The notes under the pieces were generated by a model, which did no database searches, had not been told where the DNA came from, and was given only the letters and a program-made list of their open reading frames with translations. The translations under genes and the position numbers were made by a program. This document shows positions 1 through 10,399 of a stretch of 64,000 nt of DNA, piece by piece (position 1 is the stretch's first letter; every line of letters starts with the position of its first letter). Source of the DNA: Dipteris shenzhenensis (taxonomy: Eukaryota; Polypodiophyta; Polypodiopsida; Gleicheniales); assembly GCA_047967505.1 (NCBI GenBank), contig CM106541.1; one strand, 5' to 3'.

Positions 1-598
1 AATGCATAACAGAGAGACGAAATCGAATACACAGAGATCTATAACTCTGAAAATCCTCCACCGAATCGCGCAAGAACTGACAGGTAGGGGTTTTTGGGCG
101 TCCGAAATGCAATGGGATAGACAGTTTTGGAAACCGTGGTCTCAATCACTGGGTCCAACACATGGACTGAAAAACGTTTTTGGAAACAGAGCTATTTGTA
201 AACTCCATCGGAGTGCGAATGATGAGCAACATAGAAGTTTTAGGACCTCCTCAGTCCACCGGAACTGACAGAAGGTGTTTCCAAGCTCTTGAAGTGAAGT
301 GGACACCAAAAGCAAGCAATAGTTGCCTCTACAAGTCAATACAGAGTCTCTGTCATCGAACGGAATAGGGAAAAGCTCAAAAAACGACTTTTTCTTTGAA
401 AACTCTTAATAGGCTCTCAAAACTACTTCGCAAAACCAAAGTGACTTTTCCAAAGGTTCCTCCAAGTCTCTGCACACTCGGATGCAAGTAAAGTCACCCA
501 CAAAGCTTCCCACAAAGCTTCTCCTTCCTCCCACAGCGCTGCTGAGCTTCCAAGCATTCACGCACGCTCAGCTAGATCACCCGGGCTCTGATACCAGT
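1..598 (-). mobile_element. Ty1/copia family 1, element B: leader region, cut by window edge
   Basis: This stretch is the untranslated leader just inside the 5' LTR of a copia element read on the minus strand. It matches 17,861-18,566, the leader of the complete copy A, with scattered substitutions and one short segment missing after about 270. No open frame of consequence is present, as expected for a leader. The gag-pol start would lie left of base 1. The 3' half of the same element is proposed at 1705-3900 in the opposite orientation (see findings). Confidence 0.85.
585..596 (-). other. Primer-binding site of copia element B
   Basis: On minus the 12 bases read TGGTATCAGAGC, the classic initiator tRNA-Met complement used by plant LTR retrotransposons. 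They lie two bases inside the LTR end, which is the normal position for minus-strand DNA priming. Confidence 0.92.
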
Positions 599-771
599 TG
601 AGAGTGCTCTCAACAGAAGCAAGAACGGAAGAAGGAGAGAGAGAGAGACAGAGAGCCACACAAGTTTTGGTGGGTGCAGAACCACCCTAATCTTCTTTTT
701 CATTCATTTATATATGTGTTTGAGTATTGTACATAACTAGGGTAAAGGCACAGTGACCTTTAACCCCCACA
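599..771 (-). repeat. 5' LTR of copia element B (173 bp)
   Basis: Read on minus it starts TGTGGG and ends CTCTCA, with TG/CA termini. It contains a TATA-like ATATATAAAT and a CT-rich tract before the end. It is the same length as the LTR at 3728-3900 and differs from it at one position (counted by eye). Both share variants absent from element A's LTRs, such as four Ts in the GTTTTGG segment. That marks the two as the pair of one element although they now face opposite ways. The flanking TGAAC at 772-776 is the reverse complement of GTTCA at 3901-3905. Confidence 0.93.
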
Positions 772-992
772 TGAACCTTGTCAGGATCCATTTGTAGGCC
801 TTCTTCAAACACAATATGCCCCAATAAGACTACTTTTGTTCGAGCCAAATGACACTTGCTAGGATTTAGACACCCTTTTGCTTCATCAATCCTAGCTAAG
901 GCCATCTTTAACTTCTCCATGACATCACGTGTACATGTGATGTAGTGCCCCTAAAAATAGAATCCATCATGTCCACCATACCCTCGTCATCA
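772..992 (-). pseudogene. Ty3/gypsy reverse transcriptase fragment, upstream part
   Basis: On minus, from about 920 down to 772, one frame encodes a stretch typical of the gypsy RT palm/thumb: LNPSKC, then LLGHIV, EEGLQ and DPDKV. These are the landmarks just after the YxDD box. Between 921 and 992 weaker similarity continues through the region where YxDD should lie, but with indels and no clear YxDD. The frame runs straight into the copia LTR at 771. The expected continuation of the protein is found at 3901 on the plus strand. The fragment is a remnant and not functional. Confidence 0.82.
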
Positions 993-1056
993 TTTGGCAC
1001 ATCCGGGAGACTATAGTCTTGCTCAAAGAAAAACCCTAAAGTGCTTTAAAAAAGAC

Positions 1057-1064
1057 TATATAAA
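1057..1064 (+). promoter_or_regulatory. TATA-like box upstream of short ORF
   Basis: TATATAAA lies 32 bases before the ATG at 1096. A start about 25-30 bases downstream would give an extremely short leader, so the assignment is uncertain. Confidence 0.3.
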
Positions 1065-1095
1065 GCACTTCAAATCCCTAAAATCCCTCATTTCT

Positions 1096-1299
1096 ATGGC
1101 ACGAGTTAAACAAATTGCTAGACCCACTGGACGTCGTTTAGATGCTACCCGCTCTCCTCCTCACAACTCCATGGCCTCCGAACACACTGCAAGCCCTAGT
1201 GGCCAAGAGGGCAATGATCAACAGGGATCTGAAGGCAGTTCTCATCATCAAGAGTCCAAGCAACGCGAGTCCCCACCATCCAACTCTGATGGAAATTAG
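1096..1299 (+). CDS. Short ORF with histone H3-tail-like N-terminus
   Basis: This open frame of 67 residues starts at an ATG with G at +4 and follows a TATA-like box. The first residues (MARVKQIARPTGRR) share R2, K4, Q5, A7 and R8 with the histone H3 tail. The rest is polar and low in complexity (Ser, His, Gln, Glu and Pro rich) with no fold visible. An in-frame ATG upstream at 994 would extend it to 101 residues. It sits between a gypsy RT fragment on minus and a copia fragment on plus, so it may be the start of a retroelement gag-like gene, a captured fragment, or chance. I do not recognise a gene. Confidence 0.3.
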   Translation: MARVKQIARPTGRRLDATRSPPHNSMASEHTASPSGQEGNDQQGSEGSSHHQESKQRESPPSNSDGN

Positions 1300-1704
1300 G
1301 GTTTTTTGAGTGCACCCCCTCCCCCCAGTCTTTTGTCGCCAGTTTGGTAATACATAATCTTCACCACCCTCCCTTCCAACCCACTCACCCCTCTACCTTG
1401 CCATGTCGCACATGCAATTCTGCAATTTCCAAACAAATTTGTGAATTTTGGAATCTATAATTGACTCAAAATAGTGTTAACTGTATTCATCAAACATTTT
1501 ACATTTGGGAAATACAAGACAAAAGCTATTGGGGGTGTCTCCCTTTCATCATTAATGTCCTTCTATTTCTTTTCTTCTCTTAGATCCTGCCATCCTGTGG
1601 GGAAATCTGCAATAGTGGACCTAGTGGTATTTTCAGTGACAAAAGAGAAAGAGAACTCTTGAAGCTTTGACAACCATTTTGCAAATCTCCCCCCAGGATT
1701 AGGC
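1300..1704. other. Unassigned sequence before inversion junction
   Basis: No convincing gene. A run of C (1319-1326) and a polypyrimidine/AG stretch at 1688-1697 (resembling a splice acceptor) are visible. Homology to copia element A begins at about 1705, so the join to copia sequence lies near 1690-1710. Confidence 0.4.
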
Positions 1705-3683
1705 TTGCAAAGTGCAGAGATGGGCTATCGTCTCTGGGATCCAGAAGTAAAGAAGATCATACGCAGCCATGATGTGGTCTTTAATGAGAAGAAGATGCAT
1801 AAGGCACCCATGAGGGATGTGGAAATGAGGAGAATCACTTTCCAGGATGTGAATCCACCTGCATATGTTGATAGACAGCAAGCCGTCCATGCACCAAATG
1901 TGCAAGAAATGGTACCACCAAGTACTCCCACAGGTATACAATCAAGGGTAGATGATGGATCATCTATTGGTGGAAATGATGAGCCAAATGTGGCTGATAT
2001 GCAAGTGGGACAGCAAGCTGAAATGCCCTTGAGAAGATCATCTAGAGTGTCTAGACCACCTGATAGGTTTGTTCCAGGGGTAGACTATGTGATGCTTACT
2101 GATTGTGGGGAGCCTTCTTGCTACAAAGAGGCTATGATGCGCGAGGATCAATGCAAGTGGGAGTATGCTATATGCAATCAGAGATGAGTTCACTTATGAA
2201 GAATAAGACTTGGGACTTGGTCTCTTTGCCACATGGAAAGAAAGCATTGCCATGCAAATGGGTCTACAAAATGAAGGTCACAGGTGATGATGTGCCCAGG
2301 TACAAGGCCCGTTTGGTTGCTAAAGGGTTCAAGCAAGAGAAGGGTGTGGACTTTGATGAGATATTCTCTCCGGTTGTGAAGATGACCACACTTAGATGCA
2401 TGCTTGGACTAGTGGCATCAGAGGATATGGAGCTTATGCAGATGGATGTCAAGACAACTTTCTTGCATGGGGATTTGCATGAGGAAATTTACATGGTGCA
2501 GCCGGAAGGCTTTGAAGAAAAGGGCAAAGAGCATTTAGTTTTCAAGCTAAAGAAGAGTCTCTATGGTCTTAAGCAAGTGCCTAGAGAATGGTATCAGAAG
2601 TTTGATGCTTTCATTCAGTCCTAGGGTTTTAGAAGGAGTGAAATTGATCAGTGCCTCTACACTAAACGGGCTAAGGATAGTAGCCTGATAATCCTGGCAC
2701 TATATGTGGACGATATGCTATTGGCTAGCAAGAATACTTATGAGCAAGATGCATTAAAGGCCAAGTTGCATGAGGCCTTTGATATGAAGGATTTGGGACT
2801 TGCAGGTCATATTCTTGGTATGCGCATCACGCATGATCGGAGTAGGAAACTCCTTTGGCTTTCACAAAAAGAGTATGTTACACAAGTATTACAGCGTTTC
2901 AATATGGAGGGGGGGAAGGCAGTGAGTACTCCATTGCCTCCATATGTGAAACTAAGTCATACAGATAGTCCCAAATCAGATGAGGAAAGGGCCATGATGG
3001 CCAAGGTTCCTTATGCATTAGCAGTTGGGAGTCTTATGTATGCTATGATAGCTACTAGACCAGACATTGCATTTGCAGTGGGAGTTGTTAGCCGGTATAT
3101 GGCTAATCCAGGAAAGAGGCATTGGGAGGCAGTTAAGTGCATCATGAGGTACATGAAGGGTACCAAGGAGATGTGCATCTGTTTTGGTAAAGGAGACATG
3201 CGTGTACTTGGGTACACAGATTCAGACTATGCAGGGCATGTGTATAGTAGGAGATCCACTTCTGGTTATGTGTTCACCTTTGCAGGTGGTGCAATGTCAT
3301 GGATGTCTCGTGCACAGAAGTGCATTGCTTTGTCTACCACAGAGGCTGAGTATGTTGCAGCCATAGAGGGTTGCAAGGAGGCTATATGGCTTGATCGGCT
3401 AGTGGGAGATTTGGGGATTCATACAGGTGTACCGACATTGCATAGTGATTCCACGAGTGCTATTCAGCTAGCACGGAATCTGGTCTTTCATGCAAAGACC
3501 AAACACATTGAGGTCAGGTACCATTTCATCAAGGAGGTACTTGAGGACAAGCGCATAGAGCTTGTCAAGGTTCATACAGATGGTTCATACAGATGATAAC
3601 CCTGCAGATATGCTAACAAAGAGTCTACCTAGTCAGCGGTTTGAGTATTGTCGTGTATTGATGGGCATTGGTAGTATGCTCAC
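1705..3683 (+). pseudogene. copia element B pol, 3' half (integrase end, RT, RNase H)
   Basis: The sequence is colinear with element A from the integrase C-terminus onward. It runs through the RRSSR segment, the RT (KARLVAKG, YVDDML near 2704) and the copia RNase H (DSDYAG, STSGYV, AEYVAA, ADMLTK). It is broken in at least three places: a 2-bp insertion near 2170 shifts the frame; a CAG-to-TAG change ends the frame at 2622-2624; and a 13-bp tandem duplication at 3569-3594 shifts it again shortly before the ADMLTK motif. The gag, protease and most of the integrase are absent here and would lie on the inverted part left of the window. It produces no functional polyprotein. Confidence 0.9.
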
Positions 3684-3716
3684 TGGTTGTTCTCCCTTAA
3701 AGGCACATTGTCCTTT

Positions 3717-3727
3717 AAGTGGGAGGT
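3717..3727 (+). other. Polypurine tract of copia element B
   Basis: AAGTGGGAGGT directly precedes the TG of the 3' LTR, the usual plus-strand primer position. The same tract is found at 13,003-13,013 on minus in element A. Confidence 0.85.
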
Positions 3728-3900
3728 TGTGGGGGTTAAAGGTCACTGTGCCTTTACCCTAGTTATGTACAATACTCAAACACATATATAAATGAATGAA
3801 AAAGAAGATTAGGGTGGTTCTGCACCCACCAAAACTTGTGTGGCTCTCTGTCTCTCTCTCTCTCCTTCTTCCGTTCTTGCTTCCGTTGAGAGCACTCTCA
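3728..3900 (+). repeat. 3' LTR of copia element B (173 bp)
   Basis: It begins TGTGGG and ends CTCTCA at 3900, with a polypurine tract before it. It is the near-identical mate of 599-771 (one difference seen). The next bases, GTTCA, match the flank of the other LTR in reverse complement, as one target-site duplication would after an inversion. Confidence 0.93.
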
Positions 3901-4453
3901 GTTCAAGCAATCATGGCATTGCCAAGTCCTAAGAGTGTCACTGATGTTTGCAGAATTCTAAAAAAGAGAAAGTATTATCAACACTTTTGTGATGATTTCA
4001 TAGAGATAGTGCATCCCATGAACTTGTTGACAAGAAAAGGAGTTTCTTTTCAATGGGGTGTGGAGCAACGAGTCTTTTCAGCAACTTAAGGAGTCCATGT
4101 GTAAGGGCCCAATATTGAAGCCCCCTGATTGGTCTCAAGACTTTTATGTAAATCCAAGTGTATCTTTGCATTCAGTTGGTGTTGTATTGCTACAAAAAGG
4201 GGAGGCAGGTAGAATGAAACCCATCTATTATGCCAGCCGATAGCTTACAGAGGTGGAAACAAGGTATGAAGAAATGGAGCAGCAAGCCCTCTCTTTGGTG
4301 TTTTCAGTCAGAAAGTTTTGCTCCTATTTATTACCTTGGCCATTTTTCTTCCTTACCTCTCAGTCTGTATTAGCATATCTCTTGTCCACACCTCTTGACC
4401 TTAAGAATTCATCAAGACTATCCCCCCATCTCCTTGTTGGTGTGAAGGACTAA
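3901..4453 (+). pseudogene. Ty3/gypsy RT end and RNase H, downstream part
   Basis: Right after the copia LTR the plus strand encodes the gypsy segment that normally follows the DPDKV motif: the LP-x-P stretch, KKRKYYQHF, HPMNLL and FQWG. The RNase H part follows in another frame: PILKPPDW, then IYYASR, VETRYEEME and SVRKFCSYLL. Frameshifts near 4080 and a stop near 4242 show decay. Similarity stops close to 4440. With one copy of the GTTCA duplication removed, the frame of the minus-strand fragment at 772-920 would run on into this one. This points to a single gypsy element split by the copia insertion. Confidence 0.82.
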
Positions 4454-4459
4454 AAGCCA

Positions 4460-5640
4460 AATTCCACATACATCCACTTCTAGATTCTTCACAACTCCCA
4501 AGGTCTTTACCCTAGTGTTGTCAGCCAATTTGATATGATAAGGAGAGGTAGTACTAGAGTATGTTAAATCAGCATCTATCATGGTCTTCTCACTCATGAC
4601 ATTAATTGCCATCAATGTAAACATTAGAAATCACTTGACCATCAATGATCACATCAACCATAGGTACATCATCACGAACCTCTATATCTACCTTTTGAAC
4701 AATAGGAATGGTACTTTTCTTCTTTTTCTTCTTTGACACTCTTGTGCTTGCTAGATTTCCCCATTCCTTCCATAGTTTTAGAGACAAAACAAGTAATTGA
4801 CCAAAGGTGATATAAGCTTCCTTTTCTTTAAGGTCAGGACAAGGCATTGGAAGCTATGACTTGTTATCCAAAGGAAAGTCTGACTAGCTAATTCTCCTTC
4901 TAGATGCCTTCTTTTTCTTACTAAGGTGTTCCTCTTTCTAATGTTCCTCATCTACTTCTTCCTTGCTTTCTTCTTCTTCTTTTGCTTTACCATGCCCCCA
5001 TTTAGCCATCATTACCTCTCTTTCCTCATCCCCTGAAGAAGCTTCTAACAAGGATACTTGTTTTTCTTCTTTCTTTCTCAATCTAGGACACTCAGGGCGA
5101 TAGTGACCTTTTTTATTAAATTCATATAGAAAGTGACCCTACTCTTATCTCTAGGCCTATCTTCACTCTTTGGTGCTCTAGGTCGTCGTGCATTAACCAA
5201 ATGCAATTTCAAATCAACAAACTCTGCCATCGATTGGGAGATATTATGATCTAACTCAAAGGACTTTGGTACATGAGGAGTGCCCATTACCTCGAACTGA
5301 GAAGTTGAAGCTGTTGAAGAGACAAAAGAGGATTCGATCTTTAGAGAAGCTTCTTTCTTGGTCGCAATGCAAAGTGCCTCCACATATGTTGTTGGATCTT
5401 TACTCATTACTTTTGAGCAAAGACGAGGCTCCAAAGCCATAACAAATTTGTTCATCTTTAAGTGCTCCATACCTACGAGACTTTGAGGGGCCGATGATGC
5501 AGATGCCATAGCTCGCAAAGCTGCCCTTTCATACTTTGTCCATAAAGTTTCATATCGGATTGCCAACGCAAAGACCATCTCACCCTCTTCTTGATAGAAC
5601 CGGTCCAATTGCAACATCAAAGCATTTGGCAACTCCACTC
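4460..5640 (-). pseudogene. Ty3/gypsy gag and protease remnant
   Basis: Read on minus, 5638-5078 encodes 186 residues resembling the retrotransposon gag matrix/capsid region (RYETLW, ALEPRLCSKVM, and EALCIA). It is followed in another frame by a damaged zinc knuckle (GHYRPEC near 5095-5120, first Cys pair lost). Then comes a Lys/Glu-rich linker. From about 4780 to 4470 the sequence resembles a retropepsin (VDVIIDG, YIDGN where DGGS is expected, VMSEKT, KLADNTRV). Several frameshifts and stops are present. It abuts the plus-strand RNase H fragment at about 4450 in opposite orientation. It could be the 5' part of the same gypsy moved by rearrangement, or a separate insertion. Confidence 0.7.
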
Positions 5641-6330
5641 CCCCAAATATCTACTTCATTGTAGCCACCACTTGGTCCTAGTCCTCCTTGGTAGAGTCCA
5701 GTAAGGCCTCATGCCAACTCAAGGCTACACCTTCAAGAAAATTGGGCAAAATCTCCGCTCATGGACCATCCAGAAAGTCGGCATCCTCAAACAAAATCCC
5801 AAAGATAAGACTCCGAGTCTTCCCCTTGAGTCCATCGAAACATTGGAATCTTCACCATGATGAAACACAAAAAGGAAACAACAAGATCCAAATAATATCC
5901 CAAACAAGATCCAAACAAGATTCCACAGAGCCTTAGGATACCAAAACATAGTATAAGTGCACATAACAGCTTCGACATATTGTACTCTTCATCATTTACA
6001 TAGCAAAAGAAGTTGAAAGCATTGAGAATCACCACTCCACTGTTATAGTCAAAAACTACCCAAAGACTCAACTCTTCTTCACACCAAGCTACTAGTGCAT
6101 GAAACAATCCCCAATCTATCATTGTGCTTACTGCCGGCATTGTTGATTCACCAACATATTCAAGAGTGCAAACATAAAGGATATGATCATGATGACCGTG
6201 CGAATAGCTTGAGCATCACCTTCACAATCTTCTAGTTCTCTTAAACGGGCTATAATCTCTTCTAACGGAGTTCTTCTAGGCATCTTCTTCATCATATTAG
6301 AAAACACATGCCTATACTAGGCATAACATG
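5641..6330 (-). pseudogene. Possible gypsy gag N-terminal region
   Basis: Upstream of the gag fragment on minus, broken coding-like patches continue to about 6295. Near 6295-6180 they include a stretch beginning MMKKMPRRTPLEEI that could be a gag start. There is no diagnostic motif. The assignment rests on position and on the charged, helix-prone composition. Confidence 0.3.
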
Positions 6331-6840
6331 CAATCAAGTACACCCGAGATTGTTTAGTAAGGTGGGATTAATCCAACAATACCAACATACCCGATGTCTC
6401 CACCAAAAGATGTGACATGAAGTTGGGGGTAATAAACTTCACGCACCTCTTCACTTCATGCTGCTATCGAACTGAGTGATAGAGATATTCATCATTGGGA
6501 AAGGGACATTAAAAAGAAGCTTTTATACCAAGAGACCACACCGTACTATCCTCCCTTATATGAGAATGAAGATGGTAACATCCCAAGTGATGTTGTACTC
6601 AAGCATAGGGAGAAGGGAAGGATCAGCGGAGGCCATAATCTCAGCAAGCCGGTATGTGCCAAAGAGAAGAGTGATACGTTGTTGAAAGAAGATCTTGTGG
6701 CTTAACATGACATGAATTGATATATATCAAGGAGTTTGGAGGGGTTGATTGAATCGGATGGGTAGGTTCTAGGGAAACATTGCACCTCCTTCATAGATAC
6801 CTTTACAATTAGCTCAAAAAACTCTCCAAAATATCATAAG
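6331..6840. other. No recognised feature
   Basis: Only short frames are present, including 6476-6685 on plus (69 codons), with no family resemblance. Nothing is supported here. Confidence 0.4.
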
Positions 6841-7815
6841 ACAGACAATACTTTTGAGTACTTTGGAAGAGAAAACAATGGAGAAAGGAAAGAGACACTC
6901 AAGAGAGAGAACCTGAAGTGACCTTCATTACCAATAGACTGAGACTCCAGTCCAATGCAACTCAAAATACTATGAAAACAAGGGAGAAGAAGAGGTTTCA
7001 TACATACAAGAGGGAGCGGAAGCTCCAAGACTACTCATAGAGAGAGAATGAACTAGAGAGAAATGGACTCAAGAGTCTACATAACAGAATATCTACAAGA
7101 GGGAGAGAAGGCTCATGGAAGAGGCTTGAGGAGACTAGAGCTACAGCAACATGAGGCCTAATGGTGGAAGAGATGATGAATAAGGGAGAGGAGAGCTCCT
7201 TTTATAGAGATTTTGTCACCCTCCTTCACCCATTTACAATTGCTACCTGTAGATTCTTTTCCCCATCAATCACATAAGCCTGTATGTCACCATCCATGTC
7301 CTTTTTGGATACTCTTGCCATTTGCCCCATGAAAAGATGCTCAAGACTCTTAAAATATTGAGAAATTCAAGAGTCTCCCCACGTGGAGCCCATAGGGACC
7401 CTCTCTTTTCTATATGTCCACATCCTCCTTATTCCACATGGGAATTCTAGAAGGATTTCTCTTGACTCCACACTCCTCCACATGCCTTCCACATGCTTGG
7501 CATGTGGCCTCTCTTATATTATTGGAACACATGGACATGAGCCCACCTCTTTATATGACTCACTCTTCCTATTTTTTAAAAAACCCATAATATCCCATAC
7601 ACAAATAACTCTCACCCCATACCAAGGTATTTATAATTCATACCTATGGTATTTACAATGATCCATTCCACTCATCCTCTCAATCCCATACAATATCTTA
7701 GAAAATAGAAATAAGTGAGAGCTGCTAGGCTATCACTTGATACTCAAACTCTTATCAAACATAGAAGAAAACAATACCAATGCCAAATAAAAAATATCCA
7801 AATTTTGGCGTCACA
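6841..7815 (-). repeat. LTR-like repeat R1, copy 1
   Basis: About 975 bp recur at 33,621-34,588 with scattered differences and small indels. On minus the repeat starts TGTGACGCC and carries a TATA-like box (CTATAAAAGGAGC at 7195-7207) inside, as an LTR promoter would. The opposite end does not finish in CA in either copy, so the full extent of the element is uncertain. No polypurine tract or primer-binding site is seen next to this copy. It may be a solo LTR or a truncated one. Confidence 0.65.
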
Positions 7816-8118
7816 ATAGAGAATATCCTACAAACATGATAGAATCATTTCAACAATAAAAACTCTTTAAAAAGCAAGTACTAAATATTATGATGGTGTT
7901 GAGATCACCATATAATGCATGATGTGTGACTCCTCCCATGCCTTTTTGAATTGCATAAACTCTTTCACAACCATCCTAAACCTTTCATAATGCATCTCAT
8001 CGATTTGAACGTGGCGAAGCAATTTTATCAATGCATCTACCTTTGTTCATACTTTAGCTCTCAAAGCTACTACTTGAGGATGAGAAGCCTTATTGGTCAT
8101 GCATTCACACAATGCTTT
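7816..8118. other. No recognised feature
   Basis: AT-rich sequence between repeat R1 and the transposase-like remnant, with no recognised gene or repeat. Confidence 0.4.
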
Positions 8119-10347
8119 CTAGTATTCCCAATGCAAACTGCTTTGAGACAATGTATGTTTGTCTTTGTCAAGATTGTGGTTCGATAGGAATCTCCTTGCC
8201 TTCCCTCCACCCATGGACACTTTTGCATGAAGATTTTGTGTTGCCCCAGACATTTTCTTATCCTCCTTAAGTTTTACATGCCCTCCATGGAATCCCATCT
8301 CTGACAGCAACTCATCTTCTACAATGCACCATGTAGATACTTCTTGTGGAATTAAATTCCAAGCATAAACAAGATGCAAATACAACTTATCAGGTATGCG
8401 CAGTTCTACTTTTGTAAAGTATATATGTGTACTCTCTCAAGTGGGATGGAAAAGATGGGATCCCACTTTGGATCCTTCGTGTTGCGATTGGGAGCTTGCC
8501 TTTGGATACAAGATATAATGCCATTCTCCCATTGTAAGCCAGCCTTTTGCTTACGTTGCGAACACATGACATGCAATAAAGGGATGTGCATTGCATTTGC
8601 CCCTATATCACAACCATGCAAGCACTTGAGGGTTTTCAAATCACCAACAAGATGCCATTCAACTCAAAATGTTCCATGGCCATCAATTGTCAATGTTTGC
8701 CCTTCCTCTTGTCTTTGGATCATCGATGGGATTCCTATTCTATCTAGAACCCACTTCAATGTCTCATGGTACTCTTTGGAGTCTCAAATGCTGCAAGCCA
8801 CCATATATCTTTCTCTAATTGCACTGAGAAATCTTGCTCTACTTCCTCATTGCCTTGAACAAAGGCTAAGGCTTTATTCATAATGCAGATGCTCACTCTC
8901 TCTAACTTGTGTTCTTTCACCAACTAAGCTTCATCCATTTTGATGAAAAATATGAGCTTTCCATTGCAATTTGTACAACAAAAGAGAGAAATCGTTAGGA
9001 TAAACATGATATAGGATATGAAGTAAGTAAAGTGCAATGCTATAATGGATTTCATCTTACCATCTTCTCTCATGCCATAGAATTTGACCATTGCTTGTTG
9101 CAGTTTCTCAACATCTAAGTAGACATTGTTGAAAGCATTCATCTCAAAGGTTTGCAAGCCGTATTTCTTGTTACACTTCCAAGTCATTGTGACCCTTACG
9201 CAACGGTATCCTCATGGGATTTCTCTTTCATGTTGGTTTGTTTCTTGCTATGCAAGTCTCATAGACCAAGATGTGGGTAGGGGCACTCTAGACTTCTTAT
9301 ACTTTCCCAAAATAGTAGACTTAAAAATTTTGATAACAGATGTGTAAGCTTCATGACTTACACCAGTAGTATCACAAGCTGCAAGCATCTCCTTTGCATC
9401 CACAACATCCTTGAAGTCCTTCATCACCTCTTCAACAACTTGCACACATAGGAGCTTGTGCCTTGGGTCCCTTAGTGTCCCAATGACATCGCTTGACTTT
9501 AATAAAGTAGCTAGAGCATATGAATAGTCAATATCATCCCCATCCATTCTTCCCATCACATCTTCCATGAAGTTCCTAAAGAACACAAGAAAAACTTAGT
9601 CACAAACAATGTAGCACAAAAGAGTGTAATTTCATTGGAGCATTTGATAACCAACCTTGTAGCTCAGACTCTCCCCTTTCTAGCACCACTAATGGGTGCC
9701 AATGCATCCATCTTATGTAAACTTACCTTCTTTTTCCTATCCTTCAATCCCAAAGGTGTTTCTTTCATTTTTTGCACTCATTCTTTTGCCTTCTATCATT
9801 CCTTCTCTATGGCTCATCAAACTTGATTGTATATAGATCTTTCCAAGTCTTTTTTGGACTCAGATAGCTTACAGAGTGACTCTTCTAATTTATGTCACTC
9901 TAAGTCCAATGCATTTTGCTTCAAGTCCAATGCTTTGGCTTTATCATGAAGATCCTGGTTCTTCCTTTGAAGATCCTAGTTCTTTCTTTGAAGATCCTGC
10001 ATAGAGTTATGCATTGCAACAATGGCGCTATTCCCTAAATGTGCTAGCATCTCTACTTGGGCTCCATGCATCTCGCTTTCTTGCATAGCCATTGACTGAG
10101 CATTGTTTAACTGATTGCAATAACCAAGCAACCCCGCATCTCCATTTCCAACAAACCGAATTAGTTCATGCATTGTATGAAAATGAGGGCTCTTTTGGTT
10201 GGCAGGATCTAAAGGATACAAGGATCCTTCTAGCCAAAGGTCGAGATGCTTCTTTCCTTGCAAACAAAGACCATGGATTTTGGAAGCTCCCCTCAATCCC
10301 AGACTAATCAATCCCAGACTACATGCACTGGCATATTCAGCCTCCAA
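8119..10347 (-). pseudogene. Decayed transposase-like gene, main body
   Basis: Successive coding-like blocks on minus lie at 10,347-9976, 9586-9248, 9187-8924, 8883-8400 and 8385-8119. They look like one protein broken by frameshifts or introns. Legible pieces include YVDVEK-type text near 9130 (NVYLDVEKLQQAM), an FETPK stretch near 8790, and the sequence GDLKTLKCLHGCDIGANA near 8640-8590. That last piece resembles a GDLK...GANS...C segment I associate with uncharacterised transposase-like proteins of eukaryotes. The BED-type finger at 11,752-11,877 lies upstream in the same direction and may be its N-terminus. I cannot name the family, and a host gene remnant is possible. Confidence 0.4.
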
Positions 10348-10399
10348 CTATAAGTGAACCTGGTACTTGTTGGAGACATCCTCGAATGGTGCCATGAGT

